Shown in pieces: positions 20,701 through 28,711 of a stretch of 64,000 nucleotides of DNA. A model generated the notes under the pieces. That model did not search any database. It had not been told where the DNA came from and worked only from the letters and a program-made list of their open reading frames with translations. Origin of the DNA: Opitutaceae bacterium (lineage in GTDB: Bacteria; Verrucomicrobiota; Verrucomicrobiia; Opitutales; Opitutaceae); contig JANQSC010000049.1 in the NCBI GenBank assembly GCA_028284235.1, forward strand, positions 1-64,000, given 5' to 3'. A program made the translations under genes and the position numbers. Within the stretch, counting starts at the first letter, position 1. Every line of letters starts with the position of its first letter.

Positions 20701-21977
20701 GGGAACCGATTTCCATCGACGTATTCGGATCCTTTACGACATCCGAGTCTTTGACTCAGGGAATAACGGGTCGAATTGACGGGGGAATGTCGGGCGAAGT
20801 CGACAGCGTGGGGCTCACTTTTTCAGGCGAGCAAGTCATACCGCTATCCGCAGTATCCGATTTCGAAGGACACTACTCGGGTGGATTGCTAGCGGAAGGT
20901 GGCGAACTGGTCGAGCTTCTCGCGCTGGGCAGCGGGCAGGTTTTCGCGTGGCTCTACGGTTCGGAGTTGGACATTGGGCGAGGAACCATTACCGATACGG
21001 GCGAGTTCTCGTTAGAGACGGAGCGCGGCTCGCAATTCGAAGGGACGATTGACGAAGAGAGCGAATCGATCAGCGCTACACTCGCGATCGACGGTGAAGT
21101 GAAGGCGGTTTTCCTGGGCGACAGCGCGGCGGACGCGGATAATCGCTATGTCAATTTGTCGACTCGAGGCTATTCCGATTCGGGCGAGCGTGTCCTCATC
21201 GGTGGATTTGTTATTTCAGGAAGCGAACCGCGCCGGTTGCTGCTGCGCGGAGTCGGCCCGGACTTGGAGTCCCGAGGAGTCGCGAACTTTATCGAAAATC
21301 CGGTGCTCAAACTCTTGCAGGGGGGAGAAGTGATCGCGGAAAACGAACGTTGGGGCGACGCCGCAAATTTGGCGGAGCTCGTTGAATTCTCTGAGCAATC
21401 GGGCGCTTCGTCGCTGCCTTCGGGGAGCAATGACGCGGCGATGTTGGTGGACTTGGATCCGGGGCTCTATACTGCGTTCTTGGAAGCGAATGGCGATCCG
21501 GGCGAAGGCTTGTTCGAGGTCTTCGACTTGTCGGGCGAGCCCGATCCCGCTTTGATCAACGTTTCCACTCGCGGCTATGTTGACGGAAATCAAACCAATC
21601 TCATTGCCGGTTTCGTGATCACGGGAACAGAGCCAAAACGCGTGTTGGTTCGCGCCGCGGGCCCGTCGTTGTCCGATCAGGGAGTGCAGGAGCCATTGGC
21701 CGATCCAATTGTCGCGATTTATTCGGCATCCGGGCAGATCGCGTCGAACGACGACTGGAGCGCAGACTCGTTGCCGATCGTTGAGGGGGCGTCGGTACAG
21801 GGCCCCGCCAAGGCGCTGAGGGAGGCGTTTGACGCGTCGGGCGCGTTCGGGTTCGAGATTGAATCGAAAGATTCCGCCATGCTGATTTGGCTGGAACCTG
21901 GCCTCTACACGGCGATTGTGAGCGGAGTCGGCGGGTCGAGCGGGATCGCGTTGGTGGAAGTGTACGAAGCTGACTAG
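17790..21977 (+). CDS. Giant secreted subtilisin-like protease with LamG domain and two C-terminal modules
   Basis: This 1395-residue protein has a signal sequence (MNRSYAWAAIAAGALLAVVW) and a pro-region. The peptidase S8 domain has its triad at about D248 (GVIDTGAQTGHPD), H303 (TGHGTHVSGLAG) and S469 (TGTSMSSPLVAGAAAL). A LamG/concanavalin-type domain begins near 625 (LMHSWEMEGTGNTLVDSAG). After a beta-rich stretch come two tandem copies of a module starting VNLSTRGYSDSGER and INVSTRGYVDGNQT, at about 1113-1250 and 1253-1395. The same module ends the CAP/VCBS protein at 30451. It probably degrades extracellular protein. There is no obvious cell-wall anchor or PEP-CTERM. Confidence 0.9.
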   Translation: MNRSYAWAAIAAGALLAVVWQARTPDRVFEGNRETGIDTNGVLEGRSSPQKEKANEPLASKSVQTIGEVLEPTGRYSQSPVRDKRVEFDPNSPGRATVYYLLETESPRSRFTFVEEVYSIEDDEPELIVQHAATGDEIMLDADPAHVDAAALADFLSEIDGYVSWRSRLSSFVQIKLRRPSVESYLGTIEQLSSLFPNTTVSRDDLYFTSQTPSEYEAALHWHLDQIKAPDAWEFETGSESVVVGVIDTGAQTGHPDLEDNIFINPGEIAGNGIDDDSNGFVDDVSGWDFLDDDAIPNDLTGHGTHVSGLAGATGNNGIGTAGAAWNIKVLPLKVGDSTGLSSSAIAEALRYVSNLEGAGINIVATNNSYGSSTPNNVARTEIQNHEIAGILFVAAAGNDGEDIDAQGNSQFPAGFPEDNVISVANSTQGDDLDFGSNFGSESVDLAAPGKEVYSTYIGGGYNFLTGTSMSSPLVAGAAALLASHDPDLTASQIKQRLLDTVDLDDSLDGLMVSGGRLNLLAALEPSLTGHDIEVASHSGHVVLVPETGFTVEFDVAALDEATVSVLQFDGPQSVTIEPTGDGLFEMVFDQEGAYRFRFLSELGGISREIEKLVVVGDPEDVRDGLMHSWEMEGTGNTLVDSAGSGNATLVGATRVDAPLGGGVDFDGTASYAQFNSGVSSLVTLSAFVRSDNLLSSPHPRIINTPDYYLYFSTRGAVDIPDGNSNVLKFYANRTEEFGVWNSEPDSIYEDEWLHVLATYDSNNNSNTPVLYINGEKQVTRLQGEPVGTQTQTGGESFLGDRAAEDRAWDGQMDEVRIYSRILSDLDVGLLAARYAAGYWDDYSIEVVEDSDTGEVLSLRLVDTSGGNPAGVFDWSIVSGGGAITLGENGASEISVTSSGSVNASIVLCAGSSLGTRYYQYNLVSDPPEIEAGVYVGSTQNGGPVWVEVDESLSTGYITILDTTAGFDRRREPISIDVFGSFTTSESLTQGITGRIDGGMSGEVDSVGLTFSGEQVIPLSAVSDFEGHYSGGLLAEGGELVELLALGSGQVFAWLYGSELDIGRGTITDTGEFSLETERGSQFEGTIDEESESISATLAIDGEVKAVFLGDSAADADNRYVNLSTRGYSDSGERVLIGGFVISGSEPRRLLLRGVGPDLESRGVANFIENPVLKLLQGGEVIAENERWGDAANLAELVEFSEQSGASSLPSGSNDAAMLVDLDPGLYTAFLEANGDPGEGLFEVFDLSGEPDPALINVSTRGYVDGNQTNLIAGFVITGTEPKRVLVRAAGPSLSDQGVQEPLADPIVAIYSASGQIASNDDWSADSLPIVEGASVQGPAKALREAFDASGAFGFEIESKDSAMLIWLEPGLYTAIVSGVGGSSGIALVEVYEAD

Positions 21978-22053
21978 ACTGAAGCTGGGTCCGAGTTCTC
22001 ACTCGTATCGGAGGGGTTGCATTCTGCGATTCGCGTCCTATTGCTTCTGCCTA

Positions 22054-23112
22054 ATGTTTGTCGACGAAACCAAAGTAAAAGTCCAAGCGGGTGACGGCGG
22101 GCGCGGCTGCGTTAGCTTCCGCCGCGAAAAGTACGAGGCGTTCGGCGGACCTAATGGCGGCGATGGCGGAAAAGGAGGCGACGTCATTCTGGAAGGATCC
22201 AACAACGAGAACAATTTGACTCGCTACCGATTCCAGCCGCACTGGAACGCGGGCCGAGGGGAGCACGGACGCGGATCGGACCAAAGTGGCGCTCAGGGCA
22301 AGAACTGCATTATCACGGTTCCGCCGGGCACTGTCGTCGTCGATATCTCGACGGGCCAGATTGTCGCTGAAATTCTCGAGCACGGGGAGCGGAAACTGCT
22401 TCTGGAAGGTGGAAACGGTGGCTGGGGAAACAAGAAATTCAAGAGTTCGGTCAACCGCGCCCCGAGGAGGGCCAATCCTGGGGAGCCAGGGGGGACAGGC
22501 GAATACAAGCTCATTCTGAAGAGCATCGCGGACATCGGACTAGTGGGCTATCCGAACGCGGGCAAATCGACTCTAACCAGTATGATTACCAACGCCCACC
22601 CGAAAGTGGCCGCTTACCCGTTCACGACGCTGCATCCTCAAATCGGGGTGATCGAGTATCCGGATCGTTTCCAGAGGCTCCAGCTCGCGGATATTCCGGG
22701 GTTAATCGACGGGGCGAGCGAGAATCGGGGTTTGGGGCACCGGTTTTTGAGGCATATCGAGCGCTGTTTTTTGCTCACTCTCATAATCGACATGTCCGGG
22801 ATCGACGGTCGCTCGCCCATGGACGACTACGATCAGCTCATCGAGGAGCTGGGAGCCTACGACGCGTCCCTTCTGGAGAAGCCTAGGTTGGTGGTAGCCA
22901 ACAAGATGGACGAGGACGCGTCCTTGGAGAATCTGCAGAATTTTCGCGAAAACCGGTCGGTTTCCATCCAGGCCATCTCCTGTTTGACTGAAGAGGGGCT
23001 TCCGGAGCTCAAAGAACTTCTATGGGAAAAGGTCTCTGCGGCTAAAGCTAGGGAAAAAGAAGCCGAGAATTCAAGTAGCGGAAACGCGAACGACGACTCA
23101 GCAACTATCTAG
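22054..23112 (+). CDS. obgE: GTPase ObgE/CgtA
   Basis: The protein has 352 residues. The N-terminal Obg fold is glycine-rich (VQAGDGGRGCVSFRREKY, PNGGDGGKGGDV). The G domain starts near 158 with GYPNAGKSTL (G1), then PFTTLHPQIG (switch I), ADIPGLIDGAS (G3) and VANKMDED (G4). It binds the 50S subunit and takes part in ribosome assembly and stress signalling. The C-terminus is a short, variable tail (ENSSSGNANDDSATI) without an OCT domain. It is followed after 20 bp by two type II/IV secretion genes on the same strand. Confidence 0.97.
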   Translation: MFVDETKVKVQAGDGGRGCVSFRREKYEAFGGPNGGDGGKGGDVILEGSNNENNLTRYRFQPHWNAGRGEHGRGSDQSGAQGKNCIITVPPGTVVVDISTGQIVAEILEHGERKLLLEGGNGGWGNKKFKSSVNRAPRRANPGEPGGTGEYKLILKSIADIGLVGYPNAGKSTLTSMITNAHPKVAAYPFTTLHPQIGVIEYPDRFQRLQLADIPGLIDGASENRGLGHRFLRHIERCFLLTLIIDMSGIDGRSPMDDYDQLIEELGAYDASLLEKPRLVVANKMDEDASLENLQNFRENRSVSIQAISCLTEEGLPELKELLWEKVSAAKAREKEAENSSSGNANDDSATI

Positions 23113-23132
23113 CAACCCGATAAACCCGCAAT

Positions 23133-23645
23133 ATGGCCAGTCTTAAGCCACTTATCATGCGAGCCAATCGCCTTTTGGGAGCGAGCTTGGTGGAGCAGGG
23201 GCTTGTCTCGATCGATGATCTAGACGAGGCCAACGAACGTTTGGGCGAGCTCGTGTCGGCGCAGTCGAACGCGGTGCAGGTCAGCCTGCTCAGCATTCTC
23301 ATTTCGGAAAAGCAAGCTCTCGACGAGAACGCCCTGCTCGAATCGCTCGTCGAAGAGCACGGTCTCGGGTTGATCGACGTGCGGGATGTCGACCTGGCCG
23401 ACGATGTGAAGGCGTCGCTGGACTCGAAAGTTTGTTGGGCCACGCTCACGGTTCCGTTCGACCAGATTGAGGACATGACCTATCTGGCCACATCGTTTTA
23501 TTTGAGCCCCGCAGTTCGGACTTACTGGGAGGAACGCGTTGAAGGCGACATCGTCTGGTTCGCGACCAGTCTGGAGTCGGTGACCGGGTTTCTCGAGAAC
23601 TTCGACTCGAGCGCGACCAACGCGGCGTTAGGAGCGTCCAACTAG
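23133..23645 (+). CDS. Stand-alone GspE/PilB N-terminal-like protein
   Basis: This 170-residue protein begins [39 protein letters not shown]. The [12 protein letters not shown]...LDEANE pattern resembles the MshEN/T2SSE-N domain that precedes many GspE/PilB ATPases. It has no Walker motifs, so it cannot be an ATPase. It ends 7 bp before the pilB-like gene, so the two are surely co-transcribed. It may be a second regulatory N-domain, possibly binding cyclic-di-GMP or linking the ATPase to the platform. That role is inferred and I do not recognise a named family. Confidence 0.7.
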   Translation: MASLKPLIMRANRLLGASLVEQGLVSIDDLDEANERLGELVSAQSNAVQVSLLSILISEKQALDENALLESLVEEHGLGLIDVRDVDLADDVKASLDSKVCWATLTVPFDQIEDMTYLATSFYLSPAVRTYWEERVEGDIVWFATSLESVTGFLENFDSSATNAALGASN

Positions 23646-23652
23646 CACGGCT

Positions 23653-25365
23653 ATGGCACTCGGAAGACTGCAAGGCGCAATCGTCGAAAATCTCGCGGGA
23701 CGGTCCTTTCTGGACTCGGAACAAGTCGAGGCTCTGAAATCGCACGAAACGGATTTGAACGGCAGTGCTTTCGACGAGCTGCTTCTCGGCGAATACCGTA
23801 TCACGCTCCACCAGCTCAACACAGCCAAGGCTAGCGCATACGGAGTGGCACCCATCAATGTAAAACGCCTGGCGATCCACAGAGGCACCTGGGAAATCTT
23901 GGACCAGGAATTTTGCGTCGAGAACTCTGTGGTTCCGGTCAGCAACGTCGGCAACTACATCGTAGTCGCGTTTTCCAACCCGTTCGAACTTTCGCTGTCG
24001 ACCAAGATCGCTGAAATCAGCGGCAAGCAAGTGATCACCCTTCTCAGTCCAGAGCAGGAGATCAAGGAAGTACTCAATCAGGACGCCAGCCCAGCCAAAG
24101 AATCGCAGTTCGACGACGTGATGGAAGCGGTGGGCGTCGAGTTCGGTACGGGTGAAGATGGCGAAGAAGACGAAGTCGACGACGAAGAATCCGCGCCGAT
24201 CATCCAGCTCGCGAACCGAATCATCGAGGACGCTTACGGACTCGGCGCGAGCGATATCCACATCGAGCCGCAAGAGAAAGAGCTGATGGTGCGTTACCGG
24301 GTCGACGGAGTCTGCCAGGAGAAACTGCGGCTTCCCACGAAAGTAGCGGGTTCGTTGATCGCGCGCCTCAAGATCATGTCGAATCTCGACATCGCCGAAC
24401 GACGACTCCCTCAGGACGGTCGTATCGTTTTCAAGCAATTTACTCGCAAGAACATCGACATCGATCTGCGCGTGTCGACCGCCCCGTTGAATCACGGGGA
24501 AGGGATCGTCATGCGTATCCTCGACAAGCAAAAGTCGACCATGCCGCTCCCGGCTCTCGGGTTCGCCGAAGAGAATCTCGCCCGCTACCGCGAAACCATC
24601 AAGCAGCCCTACGGGATGATCCTCCACTGTGGTCCGACGGGATCTGGAAAGTCGATGACGCTCTACTCGGCGCTCAACGAGATTAGCAATCCAGGAATCG
24701 TGATCCGCACTGCCGAGGACCCGATCGAATACACGCTCAACGGAATCAACCAGATGCAGATGAATCGTCAAATTGGACTGACGTTCGCGAGTTCGCTCCG
24801 GGCATTCCTGCGTCAGGACCCGGACATCATCCTCGTCGGGGAAATCCGTGACACGGAGACTGCTAATATCGCCGTGGAAGCCGCGCTTACTGGCCACTTG
24901 CTCATTAGCACGCTCCACACCAACGACGCTCCGGGGACGATCGCCCGTCTGACGGACATGAATATCGAGCCATTCATGATTTCCTCGTCGCTCCTGTGCG
25001 TTTGCGCTCAGCGATTGATGCGTCGTGTTTGTAAAACTTGTCGTATTCAGTATGAACCTACAGGTCGCGAGCAAGAGATTCTCGAGGCGGCTATCGGGTG
25101 GAGCGGAACGATTTTCAAGCACAACCCCAAGGGCTGCCCTCGTTGCAACGGCACGGGGTACAAGGGGCGAATTGGTATCCACGAATTAATGATCACCGAT
25201 GACGAACTCGTCCATGGGATCAACAAGGGCAAAGAAACCGCCGAGATTAAGAAAATCGCGATGAAAGGCGGAATGAAAACGCTCCACCAGGACAGCTTGC
25301 TTAAGGTCAAGGATGGCGTATCCACGTTGTCGGAAGCGCTTTCGACAGTTCCGATCGACATGTAG
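23653..25365 (+). CDS. pilB: Type IV pilus / type II secretion assembly ATPase
   Basis: This 570-residue protein of the GspE/PilB family has an N-terminal MshEN-like half, followed by the motor. Walker A is [15 protein letters not shown] near 327. The Asp box is RTAEDPIEY, Walker B is [15 protein letters not shown], and the His box is ISTLHTND. A zinc-binding tetracysteine motif lies near the end (CKTC ... CPRC, followed by [13 protein letters not shown]). It powers pilus or pseudopilus extension at the inner membrane, and may act on pseudopilins such as that at 11129. The gene follows obgE and the small GspE-N-like ORF. pilT and pilC are not in the window. Confidence 0.93.
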   Translation: MALGRLQGAIVENLAGRSFLDSEQVEALKSHETDLNGSAFDELLLGEYRITLHQLNTAKASAYGVAPINVKRLAIHRGTWEILDQEFCVENSVVPVSNVGNYIVVAFSNPFELSLSTKIAEISGKQVITLLSPEQEIKEVLNQDASPAKESQFDDVMEAVGVEFGTGEDGEEDEVDDEESAPIIQLANRIIEDAYGLGASDIHIEPQEKELMVRYRVDGVCQEKLRLPTKVAGSLIARLKIMSNLDIAERRLPQDGRIVFKQFTRKNIDIDLRVSTAPLNHGEGIVMRILDKQKSTMPLPALGFAEENLARYRETIKQPYGMILHCGPTGSGKSMTLYSALNEISNPGIVIRTAEDPIEYTLNGINQMQMNRQIGLTFASSLRAFLRQDPDIILVGEIRDTETANIAVEAALTGHLLISTLHTNDAPGTIARLTDMNIEPFMISSSLLCVCAQRLMRRVCKTCRIQYEPTGREQEILEAAIGWSGTIFKHNPKGCPRCNGTGYKGRIGIHELMITDDELVHGINKGKETAEIKKIAMKGGMKTLHQDSLLKVKDGVSTLSEALSTVPIDM

Positions 25366-25394
25366 CAACCGCTCGGGACCGCACTCTCGCGACC

Positions 25395-25426
25395 GCAAAA
25401 AAAAGCTGACGATCGCACGTCAGCTT
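25395..25426 (-). terminator. Rho-independent terminator of the peroxiredoxin/polyamine operon
   Basis: AAGCTGACG pairs with CGTCAGCTT (9 bp) around ATCGCA, and on the minus strand the hairpin is followed by eight T. It is about 55 bp beyond the minus-strand peroxiredoxin stop, and lies in the convergent gap after pilB. Confidence 0.88.
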
Positions 25427-25481
25427 CGGAGAAAAGCGCCGGGCGCGCAGGCCTCGACCCGCGCCGCGCGATCGTCTCGCT

Positions 25482-26048
25482 CTACAGCTCGCCCCCGGTT
25501 TCCGCCGCGGCCAGCAGCAGTTTGGCGGGCATGCGGAAGCGGTAGTTGGGGTTCACGTATTGGAAGCTCACCTGCAAGTCGGGCGTAACGATAAAGACGG
25601 AAGGAACCGGCAACATGCCCCTCCGTTTGTGATCGTATCCGACGCCAAAGGCGTTCATCGCGTTGAAGTCGCTGTCCGAATAGAGCTGATAGCCGAGTTC
25701 GTATTTTCCATCGGTCACGTTGAGCGAATCGGGCTTGTCCGGGCTGATCGCCACGATTTGGTAGCCCTTGGCTTTTAGGTCGCCCTCGATCTCGGCCAAC
25801 TCGTTCAGCTGCGTATTGCAGTACGGGCACCAGCCGCCGCGATAGAAAATAACGACGGAGCGCTTTCCTTTCAGAACGTCGGTCAAGTCGCGAGAGTTTC
25901 CTTTTTGATCGGCGATTCCCGCGCTGGGCACGGTGGCGCCGATTAGCAAGGGAGTGACTTCTTCGGCCGTTTTCGCGCTCGATAGAGCGGGAGCGAAACA
26001 AATCGCGAAAATTGAAAGGACGGCGAGAGGCGTGATTGTTTTCTTCAT
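25482..26048 (-). CDS. Secreted AhpC/TSA-type peroxiredoxin-like protein
   Basis: The chosen start, MKKTITPLAVLSIFAICFAPALSSA, is a clean signal peptide; the track start 28 codons earlier would hide it. The mature thioredoxin fold shows RSVVIFYRGGWCPYCNTQLNEL, with a CPYC pair near the start of the first helix. FYRGGWCPYC is the AhpC/TSA family region, in which the first cysteine would be peroxidatic. It is probably periplasmic and reduces peroxides or acts as a thiol oxidoreductase. It ends the agmatinase-containing operon, 77 bp after speB. Length 188 is normal. Confidence 0.88.
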   Translation of the reverse strand: MKKTITPLAVLSIFAICFAPALSSAKTAEEVTPLLIGATVPSAGIADQKGNSRDLTDVLKGKRSVVIFYRGGWCPYCNTQLNELAEIEGDLKAKGYQIVAISPDKPDSLNVTDGKYELGYQLYSDSDFNAMNAFGVGYDHKRRGMLPVPSVFIVTPDLQVSFQYVNPNYRFRMPAKLLLAAAETGGEL

Positions 26049-26101
26049 AGTTCGTGTGAATTCTGAGGTTGGGTGTCGGTAATCCTTTGGAGGAGACGAT
26101 C

Positions 26102-26124
26102 TTCGGCATCGATTGAATGCCGAA
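26102..26124 (-). other. Hairpin directly after the speB stop codon
   Basis: TTCGGCAT and ATGCCGAA form a perfect 8-bp stem around a 7-nt loop, immediately next to the agmatinase stop. No T-tract follows, so it may be an attenuating or RNA-stabilising hairpin between speB and the peroxiredoxin gene. Confidence 0.45.
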
Positions 26125-27000
26125 TTATCCATTTCGTAAAACTAAGTCCATAATCGTGTAAACGAGCTTGGATGCGGTGAAGTCGGACGCGTGATGCGAT
26201 TCACTCGGAGCGAGCTCGACCACATCGGCGCCCACCACGGTCCGGCCATGGATCGCCTTTTCGATTCCTTCGATGGCAGTATACCAGTCGAGACCGCCCG
26301 GCTCGGGGGTGCCCGTGCTCGGCATGATAGAGGGATCTAGCCCGTCGACATCGAAGCTCAGATAAATGTTCTGGGGAAACGACGCGGGGAGCAGTGTCTC
26401 GGGGAGTCCAGAGCTGGCGATTTCCTTTGCGTCCAGAAAGGAGATCGAAGCGGCTTCACGTGTCTCGACTTCCTCTACGCAAAGCGAACGGACGCCGACT
26501 TGGAAAATGGGAACTCCCAAGTCGCGAACGCGTTTCATGACGCACGCGTGGCTGAAGGGATTGCCTTGATAGGAGTCGCGCAGGTCGGCGTGAGCGTCGA
26601 ACTGAACGACCCCGAAGTCGACTCCCAGCGACTTGAGAGCGCGAATCGGAGCGAGCGAGATCGAGTGTTCCCCTCCGAGGGTAATTGGGAATCTGCTCAG
26701 TTTCAAAGAGCGTGTGATCGATTCTTGAATACGATCGAGCGTACCCTCGGCATCTTCGTCGCAATCGACGAACGGGGCAGTATAGATGCCAGCGTCGCCT
26801 GGCGTGGACCCGTTCAAGTAGGCCTCGAGCTGAGTTGAAGCGCGTAGTATGGCGGCAGGGCCGTTTGCGGTGCCGCCGCCGTAGGAGACGCTCGTTTCCC
26901 AGGGGACGGGAATAATGTGGAAGTAGGCGTCCTCGGGATTGCTTGGTTCGAATTCGTCCGAATGAAATGGAGGGATACCGTTGTTGGTTGGTTGGGGCAT
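26125..27000 (-). CDS. speB: Agmatinase (ureohydrolase family)
   Basis: This 291-residue ureohydrolase has the binuclear-manganese ligands in GGEHSIS (about 108), FDAHADLRDSY (about 134-144) and SFDVDGLDPS (about 215-224). The N-terminal half has the VPWETSVSYGGGTANGP segment typical of SpeB-like agmatinases. It hydrolyses agmatine to putrescine and urea in the cytoplasm. It is 14 bp downstream of the carboxyspermidine decarboxylase gene on the same strand, which supports a putrescine-to-spermidine role rather than arginine or guanidinobutyrate use. An arginine decarboxylase is not in the window. Confidence 0.9.
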   Translation of the reverse strand: MPQPTNNGIPPFHSDEFEPSNPEDAYFHIIPVPWETSVSYGGGTANGPAAILRASTQLEAYLNGSTPGDAGIYTAPFVDCDEDAEGTLDRIQESITRSLKLSRFPITLGGEHSISLAPIRALKSLGVDFGVVQFDAHADLRDSYQGNPFSHACVMKRVRDLGVPIFQVGVRSLCVEEVETREAASISFLDAKEIASSGLPETLLPASFPQNIYLSFDVDGLDPSIMPSTGTPEPGGLDWYTAIEGIEKAIHGRTVVGADVVELAPSESHHASDFTASKLVYTIMDLVLRNG

Positions 27001-27014
27001 CGGTTTACTTTGAT

Positions 27015-28178
27015 TTAGGAAAGCCGGTTTTTATAGTCCTGATAGTCAAACTCTCGAACGACTTCCAGTCTTTCGTCGACGGGATCCCAAGTTACTATTG
27101 AAGGATGCTTGATTCCGTTGAATGTCGTCGTTTTCACCATTGTGTAGTGGGCCATATCCAGAAAATGGATTCGATTTCCCGGTTTGAGAGGCTCGTCAAA
27201 CGAATAGTCGCCGATTACGTCGCCGGCGAGGCAGGAAAGCCCGCCGAGTTGATAGTTCCATTTTCGCTCGCCGGGCAGTCCCGCTCCGTAGATCTCCGGA
27301 CGGTAGGGCATCTCTAGCGTGTCGGGCATGTGGCAAGTCGCGGATACGTCGAGAATGGCGATAGCGCGTTCATTGTGGACGACATCCAGCACGGTGGCCC
27401 TGAGGACTCCGGTGTTGATGGCGATGGCTTCTCCGGGTTCGAGATAAACTTCGAGATGCGGGTAGCGCGCTCGGAATTGGGAGAGTGCGGAAACGAGACA
27501 CTCTCGGTCGTATTGCGGGCTAGTGATGTGGTGGCCGCCTCCGAAGTTCACCCATTTCAGTTCGGGAAGCCATTTACCGAATCGCGACTCGAAGGCATCG
27601 AGGACGCGCTCGAATGTATCCGCGTTTTGCTCGCACAGGGCGTGGAAATGAAAGCCGTCGACACCCTCGAGCGATTGCCCGTCAAACGCTTCGACGGGAA
27701 TGCCCAGTCTCGAACCGGGGGCGCAGGGGTCGTAGAGAGACACTTCGACTTCCGAGTAGGCCGGGTTGACGCGGAGTCCGCGAGAGATCGCTCTCCCAGA
27801 ACGGAGCAAAGCGTCTCGGTGCGCTTCGAATTGGGCGAATGAGTTGAAGGTGACGTGGTGGGCGATCGGAGCGATTTCCTCGATATCTTCCCGGGTGAAT
27901 GCCGGCGCGTAGACATGGACTTCCTTGCCGAAATACTCAGCCCCGAGGAGGGCTTCGTGGGGTCCGCTCGCGCAAACGCCTGCAAGCGATTCTGAGAGGA
28001 TCGGGAAGACACTGTGCATCGCGAAGCCTTTGAGCGCGCAGAGGATTTTGCAGCCGGTGGTTCGTTGAACCTCTTCGAGAGTCTCCAGATTGGATCGCAG
28101 TCGTTGAATATCGACTACAAAGCAAGGCGACGGCGCCGAGTCGGGTAAGGCTGGATCGTAATGGACGATATGGTCCAT
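27015..28178 (-). CDS. nspC: Carboxynorspermidine/carboxyspermidine decarboxylase
   Basis: This 387-residue protein is a fold-type III (alanine-racemase-like) PLP decarboxylase. It begins with SPCFVVDIQRLRSNLETL, has the PLP lysine near residue 50 in LCALKGFAM and the GFHFHALCEQNAD, GGGHHITSPQYD and SATCHMPDTLEMPYRP motifs of NspC. It converts carboxyspermidine to spermidine, the last step of the S-adenosylmethionine-independent route. Upstream on the same strand is the dehydrogenase that makes its substrate (28712), but a four-helix-bundle cassette now separates them. Downstream, 14 bp away, is speB. Confidence 0.95.
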   Translation of the reverse strand: MDHIVHYDPALPDSAPSPCFVVDIQRLRSNLETLEEVQRTTGCKILCALKGFAMHSVFPILSESLAGVCASGPHEALLGAEYFGKEVHVYAPAFTREDIEEIAPIAHHVTFNSFAQFEAHRDALLRSGRAISRGLRVNPAYSEVEVSLYDPCAPGSRLGIPVEAFDGQSLEGVDGFHFHALCEQNADTFERVLDAFESRFGKWLPELKWVNFGGGHHITSPQYDRECLVSALSQFRARYPHLEVYLEPGEAIAINTGVLRATVLDVVHNERAIAILDVSATCHMPDTLEMPYRPEIYGAGLPGERKWNYQLGGLSCLAGDVIGDYSFDEPLKPGNRIHFLDMAHYTMVKTTTFNGIKHPSIVTWDPVDERLEVVREFDYQDYKNRLS

Positions 28179-28194
28179 CTCAAATCTCCCTAGT

Positions 28195-28226
28195 CCTAAT
28201 CATAATCATACTCTTAATCCTAATCA
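28195..28226. repeat. Left inverted repeat of the four-helix-bundle cassette
   Basis: The 32-bp AATC-rich repeat is the inverse of 28652-28683 with three mismatches. It begins 17 bp upstream of the nspC start, so it could also influence nspC translation. Confidence 0.7.
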
Positions 28227-28636
28227 TCATCGAATAGAAAGTTGCGAATTCCATAAGTCGCCTCCGACTCCCTCACTAAATCACCGTGCCCAAATCTCTC
28301 AATTAATCCGTGGAGCATGCGAACAATGACCAGTAGCATTTGTTTTCCTTCGGAAAGATCTTCTTCAGTTCGAAAACCTTGAGCAATGATCACATCGATG
28401 CACGCGGCGGACTCTACCGCGGACCCCTGGGCGATTTGAAAGAAACGTGAGCGATCTTTGGGCGATCGTTTCGCATTCCCCTCAGCGATGTTTAGCGGAA
28501 TGCTGATCGATGCGCGGTCGATCTGAGCGCGGATCGCTGAAGATCCTTCAGGAAGTCTGGTCTGCATTTTCTTAGTCCAAGCAACGAAATCGATCGATTT
28601 CTGGTAGACCTCTAGTTTTTCGTGAGAGAATGCCAT
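28220..28636 (-). CDS. Four-helix bundle protein (S23/IVS-type)
   Basis: This 138-residue protein starts MAFSHEKLEVYQKSIDFVAWTKKM. It contains RAQIDRASISIPLNIAEGNAKRSPKDRSRFFQIAQGSAVESAACIDV and is the four-helix bundle family first noted in 23S rRNA intervening sequences and related to diversity-generating-retroelement Avd proteins. The family forms basic, pentameric barrel-like bundles in the known structures, as I recall; function outside retroelements is unknown. No reverse transcriptase is nearby. The gene is enclosed by inverted repeats that define a possible cassette. The LNIAEG turn is the family fingerprint. Confidence 0.88.
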   Translation of the reverse strand: MAFSHEKLEVYQKSIDFVAWTKKMQTRLPEGSSAIRAQIDRASISIPLNIAEGNAKRSPKDRSRFFQIAQGSAVESAACIDVIIAQGFRTEEDLSEGKQMLLVIVRMLHGLIERFGHGDLVRESEATYGIRNFLFDDD

Positions 28637-28651
28637 ACGAGTTGGGAATAC

Positions 28652-28683
28652 GGATTCGGATTAAGAGTAGGATTATGATTAGG
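28652..28683. repeat. Right inverted repeat of the four-helix-bundle cassette
   Basis: GGATTCGGATTAAGAGTAGG... is the inverse of 28195-28226, matching 29 of 32 positions. It lies between the start of the four-helix-bundle gene and the stop of the dehydrogenase gene. Confidence 0.7.
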
Positions 28684-28711
28684 AGAGCGCTACTGGGATT
28701 GACGCGCAATC

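Larger units (their letters stand above)
28195..28683. mobile_element. Putative cassette: four-helix-bundle gene within 32-bp inverted repeats
   Basis: A left repeat (28195-28226, CCTAATCATAATCATACTCT...) and a right repeat (28652-28683) are inverted copies matching at 29 of 32 positions. Between them lies only the four-helix-bundle gene. The repeats are built from CTAATC-like hexamers. The unit is 489 bp and lies between two genes that normally form one polyamine operon. Genes of this family are often found with AATC-rich repeats, as I recall. I infer an inserted unit. Confidence 0.6.

Noticed and set aside
23446-25182. 578-codon minus-strand ORF over pilB
   Set aside because: Antisense shadow of the ATPase gene.
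28220-28636. Diversity-generating retroelement based on the Avd-like four-helix bundle protein
   Set aside because: There is no reverse transcriptase, template repeat or variable repeat nearby.
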